DNA of 64,000 bases from JAXGYV01 sp040772045 (GTDB lineage: Bacteria; Actinomycetota; Thermoleophilia; UBA2241): NCBI GenBank assembly GCA_040772045.1, contig JAXGYV010000009.1, forward strand, positions 35,078 to 99,077. The letters run 5' to 3'. Positions within the stretch are counted from its first letter, which is position 1; each line of letters begins with the position of its first letter. Below are positions 1-8,381 of this stretch, in pieces. Position numbers and translations under genes: made by a program. The notes under the pieces were generated by a model. The model ran no database searches. It was not told the DNA's origin and saw nothing but the letters and a program-made list of their open reading frames with translations.

Positions 1-1
1 C

Positions 2-628
2 CTGCGCTCCACCCTCAGGAACGCCGGCCTCGTGGAAGTGCTTACCCCGCACATCATCTCGGCCGAGGCGCTCGCCAAGATGAGCATTCCCGCGGGCGAC
101 CCCCTGGCGGAGCAGATCTTCTGGCTGGACCGCTCACACTGCCTGCGACCGATGCTCGCGCCCAATCTCTACACGCTCTTGCGGCGACTCCGCCCCCACT
201 GGCACCGCCCGTTCGCCATCTTCGAGATAGGGACGTGCTTCCGCAAAGACACACGGGGAAGCCGGCATCTCAACGAGTTCACCATGCTGAATCTCGTGGA
301 GCTGGGGACGGCGTTGCCCGAACGCCACGACCGCCTCCGCCGCTTGGCCCACGTAGTACTCCAGGCGGCCGAGGCACCGCCCTACGAGTTTCGCGTCGCC
401 GATTCCGGCGTGTACGGCACGACAATCGACGTCGCCATCGCCAACCTCGAGGTCTGCTCCGCTGCCATGGGGCCGCACCCCCTCGACGATGCATGGGGTA
501 TTACGGATCCCTGGGTGGGCCTTGGGTTCGGCCTCGAGCGCCTCCTCCTAGCCAGAGAGGGCTGTGCGAACATCGAGCGTGTTGGCCGCGGCCTTAGCTA
601 CCTCGACGGCACTCGCTTGCACCTGTAA
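2..628 (+). CDS. pylSc: Pyrrolysyl-tRNA synthetase, C-terminal catalytic half (PylSc), 5' end outside window
   Basis: Class II synthetase that charges tRNA-Pyl with pyrrolysine. The reading frame is open to the left edge, so the start is not in view. Hallmarks of the PylS active site are present: MLAPNLYTLL (amino-acid pocket Tyr and Leu), FEIGTCFRK (motif 2 Arg), EFTMLNLVE with the pocket Asn, DSGVYGTTID (pocket Tyr) and PWVGLGFGLER (motif 3). The archaeal pocket Cys is Val here, as I recall for the Desulfitobacterium-type bacterial enzyme. No N-terminal tRNA-binding domain is fused; that domain is a separate gene at 9825-10199 on the other strand. Stop is TAA. The family assignment is very secure. 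Confidence 0.95.
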   Translation: MRSTLRNAGLVEVLTPHIISAEALAKMSIPAGDPLAEQIFWLDRSHCLRPMLAPNLYTLLRRLRPHWHRPFAIFEIGTCFRKDTRGSRHLNEFTMLNLVELGTALPERHDRLRRLAHVVLQAAEAPPYEFRVADSGVYGTTIDVAIANLEVCSAAMGPHPLDDAWGITDPWVGLGFGLERLLLAREGCANIERVGRGLSYLDGTRLHL

Positions 629-638
629 TGGCTGCTGT

Positions 639-1289
639 TCACCTTCCCAGCAGGGCATCGATCTTCTTCACGCCGTCCGAGGCATCCTCGGCATACGCAT
701 CGGCGCCGATCTGGTCGGCCCAGCGCTGAGTGCAAGGGGCGCCCCCGACGACCACCTTGAAGCGATCGCGCTCGCCATTCTCCTCGAGACGGGCGATGAG
801 CTTCCTCTGTTCCTGCATGGTGGTAGTGAGCAGGGCACTCATGCCGATCACGTCGGCGTTGTGCTCGCGCGCCTTGGCGAGGAAGGTCTCCAGAGGACAG
901 TCGCGGCCCAGATCGTAGACCTCGTAGGAGTTGGCCTTGAGATAGGCGATCACGATCGCCTTACCGATGTCGTGAACGTCGCCCTGAACGGTACCTATAA
1001 CCACGATGCCACGCTTGGTGACGGCGGCGCCGCTGGCCGCGAGGGCAGCGTTGGTGACACTCATGGCGCCCTCCATCGCTTGAGCGGCCATCATCAGCTC
1101 GGGAAGAAAGAGCTCACCCGACTCGAAGAGCTCGCCGACCTCGCTGATGCCGGCCACAAAACCGCGCTGCATGATCTCCGCCGGCGGAATGCCGGCCGAG
1201 AGAGCTTCGCGAGCGACCGCCTCGGCCGCCTCGCGGTCGGCCTCGACGATAGCTCGCGCAGCGCGAGTGAAGAGGTCGTCGGTTTCCAT
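639..1289 (-). CDS. Methylamine-type methyltransferase cognate corrinoid protein (MttC/MtbC family)
   Basis: A 216-residue corrinoid protein that carries a methyl group on cobalt between a substrate methyltransferase and a second methyltransferase. The N-terminal helical cap is followed by a B12-binding Rossmann domain with GDVHDIG (the DxHxxG lower-ligand histidine), then SALLTT and VVGGAPC near the end. Length and architecture match MttC, MtbC and MtmC. A Shine-Dalgarno AGGAGG lies 9 bases before the ATG. It converges on pylSc with a 10-base gap. No methyltransferase gene (mttB, mtbB, mtmB) is in view, so the substrate cannot be fixed. Linkage to pyl genes favours tri-, di- or monomethylamine; methanol or methoxy compounds are less likely. 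Confidence 0.9.
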   Translation of the reverse strand: METDDLFTRAARAIVEADREAAEAVAREALSAGIPPAEIMQRGFVAGISEVGELFESGELFLPELMMAAQAMEGAMSVTNAALAASGAAVTKRGIVVIGTVQGDVHDIGKAIVIAYLKANSYEVYDLGRDCPLETFLAKAREHNADVIGMSALLTTTMQEQRKLIARLEENGERDRFKVVVGGAPCTQRWADQIGADAYAEDASDGVKKIDALLGR

Positions 1290-1358
1290 CAGTGTATTCC
1301 TCCTGACCGATGCGCCGTCGCCGGTAGCACCGGGGCGGCATACCGCGGCGGCGGGGCC

Positions 1359-1364
1359 ATTCTA
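1359..1364 (-). promoter_or_regulatory. Possible -10 box for corrinoid protein gene
   Basis: TAGAAT read on the minus strand, about 70 bases upstream of the ATG at 1289. The -35 position (around 1382-1387, TGGGCT) is weak. Recognised only by resemblance to the sigma-70 consensus. Confidence 0.35.
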
Positions 1365-1480
1365 GCAGCGGGTTTGCGAATAGCCCATCCGTGGAGGGAA
1401 CGGTCGCTCCGCTCGAAAGGAGAGCTCTCGCCCAGGTTGCGGCCACTGAAATCCCGATACGTCGGGGTACCACGTGGCGG

Positions 1481-1510
1481 TTGGCGAGCAGTCTCTGGTG
1501 CCTATAGGAT
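1481..1510 (+). promoter_or_regulatory. Possible promoter of V-ATPase operon
   Basis: TTGGCG (1481-1486), an 18-base spacer, then TAGGAT (1505-1510). This would leave a leader of about 145 bases before the first gene. It is a match to sigma-70 consensus only; nothing else supports it. Confidence 0.35.
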
Positions 1511-1661
1511 GATCAGGGGGCAAGCTAAGGATCACGGCGATCGTCGGGCAGCGCTCCCCGTTCCGTTTTCGCGAGTAGGAGCTCGCGGCTGCTTGCGCGC
1601 GAGGTGAACCACCTGGCGCACGAGAAAGCCGGGAGGAACGGGCCCGAAGAAGGACGTGACG

Positions 1662-2282
1662 GTGGAAGATCTCCAGAACCTGCTAGAACGGATCCAGCGA
1701 GAGGGCGTCGAGCAAGCGGAGGCCCAAGCCGAGCAGATTATCGCCACCGCTCGCGAGACAGCGCGACAACTGCTCGCCTCCGCGGAACACGACGCAGCCG
1801 AGCTGCGCGCCGCCGCCCAGCGCGACGCCGAGGTATTCACGGAGCGCGCCACGACCGCCATCGAGCACGCGGTGCGCGACTATGTACTGCGCGTGCAACG
1901 CAGTCTCGAGGCGTTGTTTATGGAGAGCGTTCGCGGGCGCATCGCCGATACCCTCACGCCCGAGCTGATGGCCGAGGTGCTCGTCAAGCTCGCTGACGCC
2001 TACGCGCGGCCGGGGGAGGACGACACCACGGTCGAGATCCACCTCGCGCCCGTCGACCGCGATCGCTTCGTCACCCTATTCCTCGAATACTACCGTTCAC
2101 TGATCGCTCGGGGTGTCGAGATTCACGGCGACCAGCGGGTGCGCAAGGGGTTCAAGGTCTCATTCTCCAACGATCGCGTGTACCACGACTTCACGCTGGA
2201 GGCTATCGCCGAGTCGCTGGCCAGCATCCTCAAACCACCACTCAGGGAGATCTTCCAGCGCGCCGCAGATGCGGAGAGGTGA
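1662..2282 (+). CDS. atpE: V-type ATP synthase/ATPase subunit E
   Basis: Peripheral stalk subunit of the bacterial/archaeal V-type ATPase. About 206 residues: a long charged, Ala/Glu-rich coiled coil in the first 100 residues (many EQAEAQAEQI-like stretches), followed by a mixed C-terminal domain, the usual subunit E plan. I chose GTG at 1662, because AAGGA at 1650-1654 is 7 bases upstream; a GTG at 1656 is too close to it. It is the first gene of a seven-gene operon with overlapping or tightly spaced starts and stops. The order E-DUF2764-A-B-D-I-K supports the call more than the sequence alone, since subunit E is poorly conserved. Confidence 0.88.
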   Translation: MEDLQNLLERIQREGVEQAEAQAEQIIATARETARQLLASAEHDAAELRAAAQRDAEVFTERATTAIEHAVRDYVLRVQRSLEALFMESVRGRIADTLTPELMAEVLVKLADAYARPGEDDTTVEIHLAPVDRDRFVTLFLEYYRSLIARGVEIHGDQRVRKGFKVSFSNDRVYHDFTLEAIAESLASILKPPLREIFQRAADAER

Positions 2283-2287
2283 TGTCA

Positions 2288-2824
2288 GTGGAGTATGCGT
2301 ATCTCCTCGCTAGTCTGCCTACGCTCGTGTTCGGGGCCGATCCTCCTCTGACAACCACGCAGTTCGCCGCCGCGTGCGAAGGACCGCTCGCCCCCGAGCA
2401 CCTAGCCGACATCCGAGCTATCTTCGCCGGCCGGGCCGACGAAGCACAGCACTCGGCCGCGCGCTGGTTCGTGGCCCGCGAGACTCAGCTGCGATCGGCA
2501 CTGGCCCGCGCGCGAGCGCAGCGCGCCGGCGCCGACCCTCAGCGCTTCCAGCGCCCGTTCGCGGGCTACGACGCTCGCACCGACGAAGCAGTGGCTCAAG
2601 CCATGGCCGCCGCGAACCCATGGGAGCGCACCATGATCCTCGAGCGTCACCGGTGGCGTTTACTGGACCAGCTCGTCGGCGCCGAGACCTTCAGTGGAGC
2701 CGCCGTGTTCGCCTACGCGTTCAAGCTCCAGATCCTCGAGCGCCTACAGGGTCTCTCCGAGACGGCCGGCCTCGCCGCTGTCGACAACATCGTCAACTCG
2801 AATCTGGCAGGACTCCCATTATGA
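2288..2824 (+). CDS. DUF2764 family protein of V-ATPase operon
   Basis: A 178-residue protein beginning EYAYLLASLPTLVFG, the typical opening of DUF2764 proteins, which are found between subunits E and A in V-ATPase operons of Chlamydiae, spirochaetes and Bacteroidetes. Its molecular role is not established; it may stand in for stalk subunits that these operons lack. The start GTG at 2288 is preferred over ATG 2282 because a strong Shine-Dalgarno GAGGTGAT (2276-2283) overlaps the earlier candidates. The stop TGA overlaps the subunit A start (ATGA), which suggests translational coupling. Confidence 0.85.
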   Translation: MEYAYLLASLPTLVFGADPPLTTTQFAAACEGPLAPEHLADIRAIFAGRADEAQHSAARWFVARETQLRSALARARAQRAGADPQRFQRPFAGYDARTDEAVAQAMAAANPWERTMILERHRWRLLDQLVGAETFSGAAVFAYAFKLQILERLQGLSETAGLAAVDNIVNSNLAGLPL

Positions 2825-4563
2825 GCACCACGACCGCACGCCGCACCGGCCGTATCGCCGGCATCAACGGCAACCTGGTGACCGTGGAGTACGACCAAAC
2901 GGTGCGGCAGAACGAGGTGGCCTTTGTGCGCACGGGCGACGTGCGACTCATCGCAGAGGTCATCCGCGTGCGCGGCCGTTACGCGGATATCCAGGTCTTC
3001 GAGGATGTAAGCGGCATGAAAGTCGGCGACGTGGTCGAGTTCCAGGGCGAGCTCCTCGCAGTCGAGTTGGGACCCGGCCTCCTCGCCCAGGTATTCGACG
3101 GCCTCCAGACTCCCCTGCCTGCGATCGCGGAACAGCACGGCTTCTTCCTGCCACGCGGCGTGCGGCTGCCAGCCTTGCCGCGCACTCCCACCTGGGAGTT
3201 CACGCCGCAGGCGACCATCGGCGAGCGGGTCGTCGCCGGCGATCGCTTGGGCAGCGTACCCGAAGGCATCTTCTCGCACGCCATCATGGCACCGTTCAGT
3301 CTGCCCGGCCCCGCCACCGTGGCGCACATCGCGGTGCCAGGTGCCTATACGGTCACCGACCTCATCGCCGAGTTGGACTGCGATGGTACGCGCATCCCGG
3401 TGACCATGATGCAGACGTGGCCGGTCAAACGGCCGATCCGCGCCTACGCGGAGCGGCTGCGACCACGTGAGCAACTCGTCACCAAGATGCGTATCCTCGA
3501 TACGTTCTTCCCGGTTGCCAAGGGCGGCACATACTGCATCCCCGGGCCTTTCGGCGCCGGCAAGACCGTCCTGCAGCAGCTCACCAGCCGCCACGCGGAC
3601 GCCGACGTGGTAATCATCGCCGCCTGCGGCGAACGCGCCGGCGAGGTCGTCGAGACACTGCGCGAGTTCCCCCAGCTCGTCGACCCACGCACCGGCCGAA
3701 GCCTCATGGAACGCACCGTCATCATCTGCAACACGAGCTCCATGCCGGTGGCCGCCCGCGAAGCTTCGGTCTACACGGCCGTCACCATCGCGGAGTACTA
3801 CCGCCAAATGGGGCTCGATGTACTGCTCCTGGCAGACTCCACCTCGCGCTGGGCGCAAGCGTTGCGCGAGGTCTCCGGCCGCCTCGAGGAGATCCCGGGC
3901 GAAGAGGCGTTCCCCGCCTACCTCGAGTCGGTCATCGCCTCGTTCTACGAGCGAGCGGGGATCGTACGCCTCAACGACGATCACCTCGGCTCGCTCACCA
4001 TCGGCGGCACTGTAAGCCCTGCCGGTGGCGACTTCGAAGAGCCGGTCACCCAGAGCACCCTCAAGGTGGTCGGCGCCTTCCATGGCCTCTCGCGAGCCCG
4101 CTCCGACGCCCGCCGCTACCCGGCCATCGACCCCCTCGACAGCTGGAGTAAGTACACCAGCCTGGTCCCCGCAGATCAGCTCCGGAACGCGCAGCGCATC
4201 CTGCGCCAGGGGCACGACGTCCAGGAGATGATGAAGGTAGTCGAGGAGGAGGGGACGTCCATGGAGGACTTCCTCGTCTACCTTAAGGCGGAGTTCCTGG
4301 ACGCCATCTACCTTCAGCAAGACGCCTTCGATCCGGTCGACGGTGCGTCCTCGGCCGAGCGCCAGCGGCTGGTCTTCGGCGTAGTCACCGACATCCTCCG
4401 CGCCGCCATGGCCTTCGTGGACAAGACCACCGCGCGCCGTTTCTTCCAGGATCTCGCACAGCTAGCGAAAGACTGGAACCGCACGCCGCTCGATGACCCA
4501 AGCTTCGAGCGGCTTCAGCAGCAGATCCAGTCGATGGTGACCGAGGTGGCTCCCCATGCGTAA
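2821..4563 (+). CDS. atpA: V-type ATP synthase/ATPase catalytic subunit A
   Basis: Catalytic nucleotide-binding subunit of the V1/A1 head, about 580 residues, full length for the family. It has an N-terminal beta-barrel, the A-subunit-specific non-homologous insert, the Walker A loop GPFGAGKT (about residues 242-249), and LLADSTSRWAQALREVSGR with the signature around the Walker B region. The true start is ATG 2821 (MSTTTARRTGR); the frame stays open further upstream, but that part is antisense-like and overlaps DUF2764. The stop TAA lies 6 bases inside the subunit B gene, so translation is probably coupled. Very secure. Confidence 0.97.
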   Translation: MSTTTARRTGRIAGINGNLVTVEYDQTVRQNEVAFVRTGDVRLIAEVIRVRGRYADIQVFEDVSGMKVGDVVEFQGELLAVELGPGLLAQVFDGLQTPLPAIAEQHGFFLPRGVRLPALPRTPTWEFTPQATIGERVVAGDRLGSVPEGIFSHAIMAPFSLPGPATVAHIAVPGAYTVTDLIAELDCDGTRIPVTMMQTWPVKRPIRAYAERLRPREQLVTKMRILDTFFPVAKGGTYCIPGPFGAGKTVLQQLTSRHADADVVIIAACGERAGEVVETLREFPQLVDPRTGRSLMERTVIICNTSSMPVAAREASVYTAVTIAEYYRQMGLDVLLLADSTSRWAQALREVSGRLEEIPGEEAFPAYLESVIASFYERAGIVRLNDDHLGSLTIGGTVSPAGGDFEEPVTQSTLKVVGAFHGLSRARSDARRYPAIDPLDSWSKYTSLVPADQLRNAQRILRQGHDVQEMMKVVEEEGTSMEDFLVYLKAEFLDAIYLQQDAFDPVDGASSAERQRLVFGVVTDILRAAMAFVDKTTARRFFQDLAQLAKDWNRTPLDDPSFERLQQQIQSMVTEVAPHA

Positions 4564-5917
4564 GGTCTACAACGAGATCGCTCAGATCGCGGGTAACGTG
4601 ATCACGGTCATCGCCAGCGGTGTGAGTTACCGCGAGATCGCCGAGGTGCGAAGCGACGGCTGGTCTTCCCTCGCGCAAGTCATCCGCCTCGAGAGCGACC
4701 GCGTAGCCTTGCAGGTATTCGCCGGCACGCGGGGCATCCCCACCGACGCCGAGGTGCGCTTTCTCGGGCGGCGCCTGCAGACACCGGTGACCCAGGCACT
4801 GCTCGGCCGCGTGTTCACCGGCAGCGGCGTGCCGCGCGACAGCGGGCCGGAGCTCGACGACAACCCCATCGAGATCGCCGGCAGCATCGTCAATCCGGCA
4901 CGACGGATCATCCCCCGCAAGATGATCCGTACCGGCATTCCCATGATCGACGTCTTCAACTCCCTCGTCGAGTCACAGAAGCTGCCGATCTTCTCGGTAG
5001 CCGGAGAGCCCTATAACCCGCTGCTGGCGCGCATCGCCCTCAATGCCGAGGTCGACATCATCATCCTGGGCGGCATGGGTCTCAAACACGACGACTATCT
5101 CTTCTTCCGCGACACCCTCGAGGAAAACGGAGCGCTGTCCCGTTCCATCCTCTACATCCACACGGCCGCCGATCCGGTGGTCGAGTGCCTGCTCGTCCCA
5201 GATACCTGCCTGGCGGTCGCCGAGCAGTTCGCCCTGCAGGGCAAACGGGTTCTGGTACTGCTCACCGACATGACCAACTTCGCCGACGCGCTCAAGGAAG
5301 TCGCCATCACCATGGAGCAGATACCCTCCAACCGTGGCTACCCGGGCGACCTATACAGCCAGCTCGCCGCACGCTACGAACGGGCGGTCGACTTCGAGGG
5401 CGCCGGCTCCGTGACCGTCCTCGCCGTCACGACCATGCCCGGCGACGACGTCACCCATCCCATCCCCGACAACACGGGCTACATCACCGAGGGGCAGTTC
5501 TACCTGCGTAACGGACGCATCGAGCCCTTTGGTTCACTCAGCCGCCTTAAGCAGCAGGTCAACGCACGTACCCGCGACGACCATCGGGTTATCATGAACA
5601 CCATGATCCAGCTCTACGCGGCCGCCCGCGAGAGCTACGAGAAGCAGTCCATGGGCTTCCGTATGAGCGCCTGGGACGCCAAGCTCCTCAAGTACGGCGC
5701 ACTCTTCGAGGAACGCATGATGGACCTGGCGGTCAACATCCCGCTCGAGGAAGCCCTGGACCTCGGCTGGCGGATCCTCGCCGACTGCTTCGCGCCCGCC
5801 GAGACCGGCATACCCTCGGCGCTCGTGGAGCGCTTCTGGCCGAAGAGCGACGCGGCGGGCGAATCGTCCGACGACCGCGACCCGACCGTTCACCTCAGTA
5901 CAGCGGGCACAACGTAG
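4556..5917 (+). CDS. atpB: V-type ATP synthase/ATPase subunit B, ends in UAG
   Basis: Non-catalytic nucleotide-binding subunit of the V1 head, 453 residues, with PNRGYPGDLYSQLA and the LTDMTNFADALKE signature of B subunits and no functional P-loop. It starts at ATG 4556 inside the end of atpA. The stop codon is TAG (5915-5917). In a genome with tRNA-Pyl this matters, because the following codons stay in frame with the atpD start at 5930 with no further stop. Read-through would therefore give a B-D fusion. Whether that occurs is unknown; ordinary termination is the default reading. Confidence 0.96.
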   Translation: MRKVYNEIAQIAGNVITVIASGVSYREIAEVRSDGWSSLAQVIRLESDRVALQVFAGTRGIPTDAEVRFLGRRLQTPVTQALLGRVFTGSGVPRDSGPELDDNPIEIAGSIVNPARRIIPRKMIRTGIPMIDVFNSLVESQKLPIFSVAGEPYNPLLARIALNAEVDIIILGGMGLKHDDYLFFRDTLEENGALSRSILYIHTAADPVVECLLVPDTCLAVAEQFALQGKRVLVLLTDMTNFADALKEVAITMEQIPSNRGYPGDLYSQLAARYERAVDFEGAGSVTVLAVTTMPGDDVTHPIPDNTGYITEGQFYLRNGRIEPFGSLSRLKQQVNARTRDDHRVIMNTMIQLYAAARESYEKQSMGFRMSAWDAKLLKYGALFEERMMDLAVNIPLEEALDLGWRILADCFAPAETGIPSALVERFWPKSDAAGESSDDRDPTVHLSTAGTT

Positions 5918-5929
5918 CCCCACGCTCCA

Positions 5930-6547
5930 GTGGCGAAGCTCAAGAAGACCAAGACAGAACTCAAGTCCCAACGGGAGGCGTTGCACCGCTACCTGCGGTT
6001 TCTGCCCACGCTCGAGCTCAAGAAACAGCAGATCCAGGCGGAAGTGCGCCACGTGGAACAACAGCTGCACACGGCGGAGGAGCATCGCAGCGCCATACTG
6101 GCTGCCCTGCGCCCCTGGGTGAAGCTCCTGAGCGGTCAGCGCGATCTTCTGGCACAGGCCGCGCGCCTCGTAGATCTCCGTACGACCAGCGGAAACATCG
6201 CTGGCGTGCTGGTCCCCGTGTTCGAAGATGTGCTCTTCGATGAGCGCGCGGTGGACTACTACGCCACACCGCCCTGGTACGAGGATGCGATGGAGGCCGT
6301 GCGCTCCCTCACCCGTCTCGAGGTCGAACGCGCGGTCCTCGCACGCCAGCGCGACCTCCTCGCCGAGGAGCTCCGCATCACTTCCCAGCGGGTCAATCTG
6401 TTCGAGAAGGTCAAGATCCCGCAGACACGAGAGAACATCCGCGTGATCAACATCGCCCTCGGCGATGCCCAAACCGCCGCGGTCACGCGAGCCAAGATCG
6501 CCAAGGCCAAAACAGAAGCGCTGGTGTCGGGGTTCCTCGGCCGATGA
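5930..6547 (+). CDS. atpD: V-type ATP synthase/ATPase subunit D
   Basis: Central rotor shaft subunit, 205 residues, beginning AKLKKTKTELKSQREALHRY with the long N- and C-terminal helices typical of subunit D. The start is GTG at 5930, 12 bases after the atpB UAG and in the same reading frame. I see no Shine-Dalgarno between the two genes, so translation must be coupled to atpB or depend on re-initiation. It ends TGA at 6547, overlapping the ATG of subunit I at 6544. The assignment is secure from sequence and operon position. Confidence 0.93.
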   Translation: MAKLKKTKTELKSQREALHRYLRFLPTLELKKQQIQAEVRHVEQQLHTAEEHRSAILAALRPWVKLLSGQRDLLAQAARLVDLRTTSGNIAGVLVPVFEDVLFDERAVDYYATPPWYEDAMEAVRSLTRLEVERAVLARQRDLLAEELRITSQRVNLFEKVKIPQTRENIRVINIALGDAQTAAVTRAKIAKAKTEALVSGFLGR

Positions 6548-8379
6548 TCGTCCCGATGAAACACGTCACCCTCCTCTGCGTACGCGCCGACCGCGAGGCG
6601 ACCGTCGAGACGGTTCGCCGGCTCGGCATCGTGCACGTAGTGCCGGCGCGCGCACCCGAGGGCGAGAACCTCGAGGCGACGCGCGCTCAGCTGGCGGCAG
6701 CCGAACGCGCGCACACGCTCCTCTGCGCGGTCGCCAAGGTCGGCAAAGATGAGCGCGTGGTGGCCGTGCCGGCCGACGAGGTCATCGAGCGAGCGCTCGC
6801 CCTCGACACACGCCGCCGTGAATACGGCGAGCAGGCGGAGGCATGCGAACGCGAGCTCAGTGAATACGCCCCCTTCGGCGAGATCGATCCGCGCACGGTC
6901 GAAACTCTGAAGAGCGCGGGCGTTCACGTGCGCCTCGGCCTCGCCGCCAGCGCCAAGACACTCCCCACCCCCGACGGGTTCCTGCTCCACATCTTGCGGC
7001 GCACTGAGGCGGGCCTGGCCTTCGCCCTGATCGCCCAGCAGCCGTTCGAGCTCGCCGACGTCGACCTCGGCACGACTGTCACGCCGGTCCCCCTGCCCGC
7101 TCGCTCGCGGGCGGAATCGCAGGCCGTGCTGGCGGACACGCGGCGGCAGATCGACGCGCTCACGGCGGAGCTGGCGGAGCTAGCTCCCGCCAGCTCCGCC
7201 GTGAGCGCCCGAGCGGCCGAGCTGGCCGACGCCGCTCGCTTCGCCAGTGTCCGCGCGGGCATGGGCGACAGCCAGGTTGTGGCCTTCCTGCAGGGCTGGG
7301 CTCCAGCGGACACCGTAGATGCGCTGCGCGACGAAGCCACACAGAGTGGCTGGGGGGTGGTCTTCACCGATCCTAGCCCCGGCGAGCAAGTGCCTACGCT
7401 CCTGCGCTACCGGCGGTGGGCACGGCCCATTACCGCCCTGCTCGACTTCCTTCGCATCTACCCAGGCTACCGCGAAGACGACGTCGGCGCCGTCTTCCTG
7501 ATCTTCTTCAGTCTCTTCTTCGCCATGCTAGTGGGCGACGCGGTCTACGGTCTGCTCATCCTCACGGTAGCCGTCGTCCTGCGAGCGAAGCTGCCGCGCG
7601 TCCCCGGCCATGTCTTCTCTCTGCTCATGATCAGCGGCGGCGCCACGCTCCTCTGGGGCGTGCTCTCCGGCAACTACCTGGGCATCGCACCACTTCCGGG
7701 CTTCCTGACGGCCTTCAAGGTCGACTGGCTCTCGGACCGCGACAACGTGATCGAGCTCAGCTTCCTCATCGGTGTGGTCCATCTCACCCTGGCGCACGTC
7801 TGGAACATCACGCAAGTGCGCCCGCGCACCAAGATCATCGCCCAGATCGGCTGGATCGCCGTGCTGTGGTCCATGTTCCTGCTGGCACGCAGCATGGTGC
7901 TGGGACACAGCCTGCCCAGCTTTGTGCCCTATCTGCTCGCCGGTGGCGCAGCCTGTGTCACGCTCTTCATGGCTACCAAGCAGGAGTTCAAGCGCGACTG
8001 GATCAACCATGCCCTGTTGCCGCTGACGTTCATCGGCAATCTCGTCGACGTGCTCTCCTACGTACGACTGTTCGCCGTCGGCTACGCCTCGGTCGCCGTC
8101 GTCACCGCCTTCAATCAGATGGCCTCATCGCTGGGCTGGCACCACCCGGCCACAGCGGCGGCCGCGGTAGTCCTCCTGCTCTTCGCTCACGCACTGAACC
8201 TGGTGCTCTGCGCGCTCGCCGTGCTCGTGCACGCCGTCAGGCTGAACACCCTCGAGTTCTCCACCCACAAAGGCCTCTCCTGGCAGGGCTTTCGGTATGA
8301 GCCCTTCCGCGCGTCCACAACGGCAACCACCGGTCCCGTGAGCGACCACACCTCACGCGCCTCCCTCATGAAAGGATGA
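6544..8379 (+). CDS. atpI: V-type ATP synthase/ATPase subunit I (a subunit)
   Basis: Stator membrane subunit that forms the ion half-channels next to the K ring. 611 residues: a cytoplasmic N-terminal half (to about residue 300) that starts IVPMKHVTLLCVRADREATV, then a C-terminal half with about seven membrane segments, for example VFLIFFSLFFAMLVGDAVYGLLI. LSYVRLFAVGYASVAV contains the conserved Arg that faces the ion site of subunit K. The size is close to other bacterial I subunits. Start and stop overlap the neighbours, so it is part of one polycistron. Confidence 0.95.
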   Translation: MIVPMKHVTLLCVRADREATVETVRRLGIVHVVPARAPEGENLEATRAQLAAAERAHTLLCAVAKVGKDERVVAVPADEVIERALALDTRRREYGEQAEACERELSEYAPFGEIDPRTVETLKSAGVHVRLGLAASAKTLPTPDGFLLHILRRTEAGLAFALIAQQPFELADVDLGTTVTPVPLPARSRAESQAVLADTRRQIDALTAELAELAPASSAVSARAAELADAARFASVRAGMGDSQVVAFLQGWAPADTVDALRDEATQSGWGVVFTDPSPGEQVPTLLRYRRWARPITALLDFLRIYPGYREDDVGAVFLIFFSLFFAMLVGDAVYGLLILTVAVVLRAKLPRVPGHVFSLLMISGGATLLWGVLSGNYLGIAPLPGFLTAFKVDWLSDRDNVIELSFLIGVVHLTLAHVWNITQVRPRTKIIAQIGWIAVLWSMFLLARSMVLGHSLPSFVPYLLAGGAACVTLFMATKQEFKRDWINHALLPLTFIGNLVDVLSYVRLFAVGYASVAVVTAFNQMASSLGWHHPATAAAAVVLLLFAHALNLVLCALAVLVHAVRLNTLEFSTHKGLSWQGFRYEPFRASTTATTGPVSDHTSRASLMKG

Positions 8380-8381
8380 CC

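Larger units (their letters stand above)
1290..1661. other. Divergent intergenic region between corrinoid protein and V-ATPase operon
   Basis: About 370 bases without a convincing gene. It should hold the promoters of the leftward corrinoid gene and the rightward V-ATPase operon. I see one possible -10 box in each direction, listed separately. I do not recognise a cobalamin riboswitch or an RNA gene here. Confidence 0.6.

Noticed and set aside
2374..2820. Long N-terminal extension of V-ATPase subunit A
   Set aside because: The frame is open upstream of ATG 2821 but overlaps DUF2764, is Arg-rich and matches no subunit A sequence.
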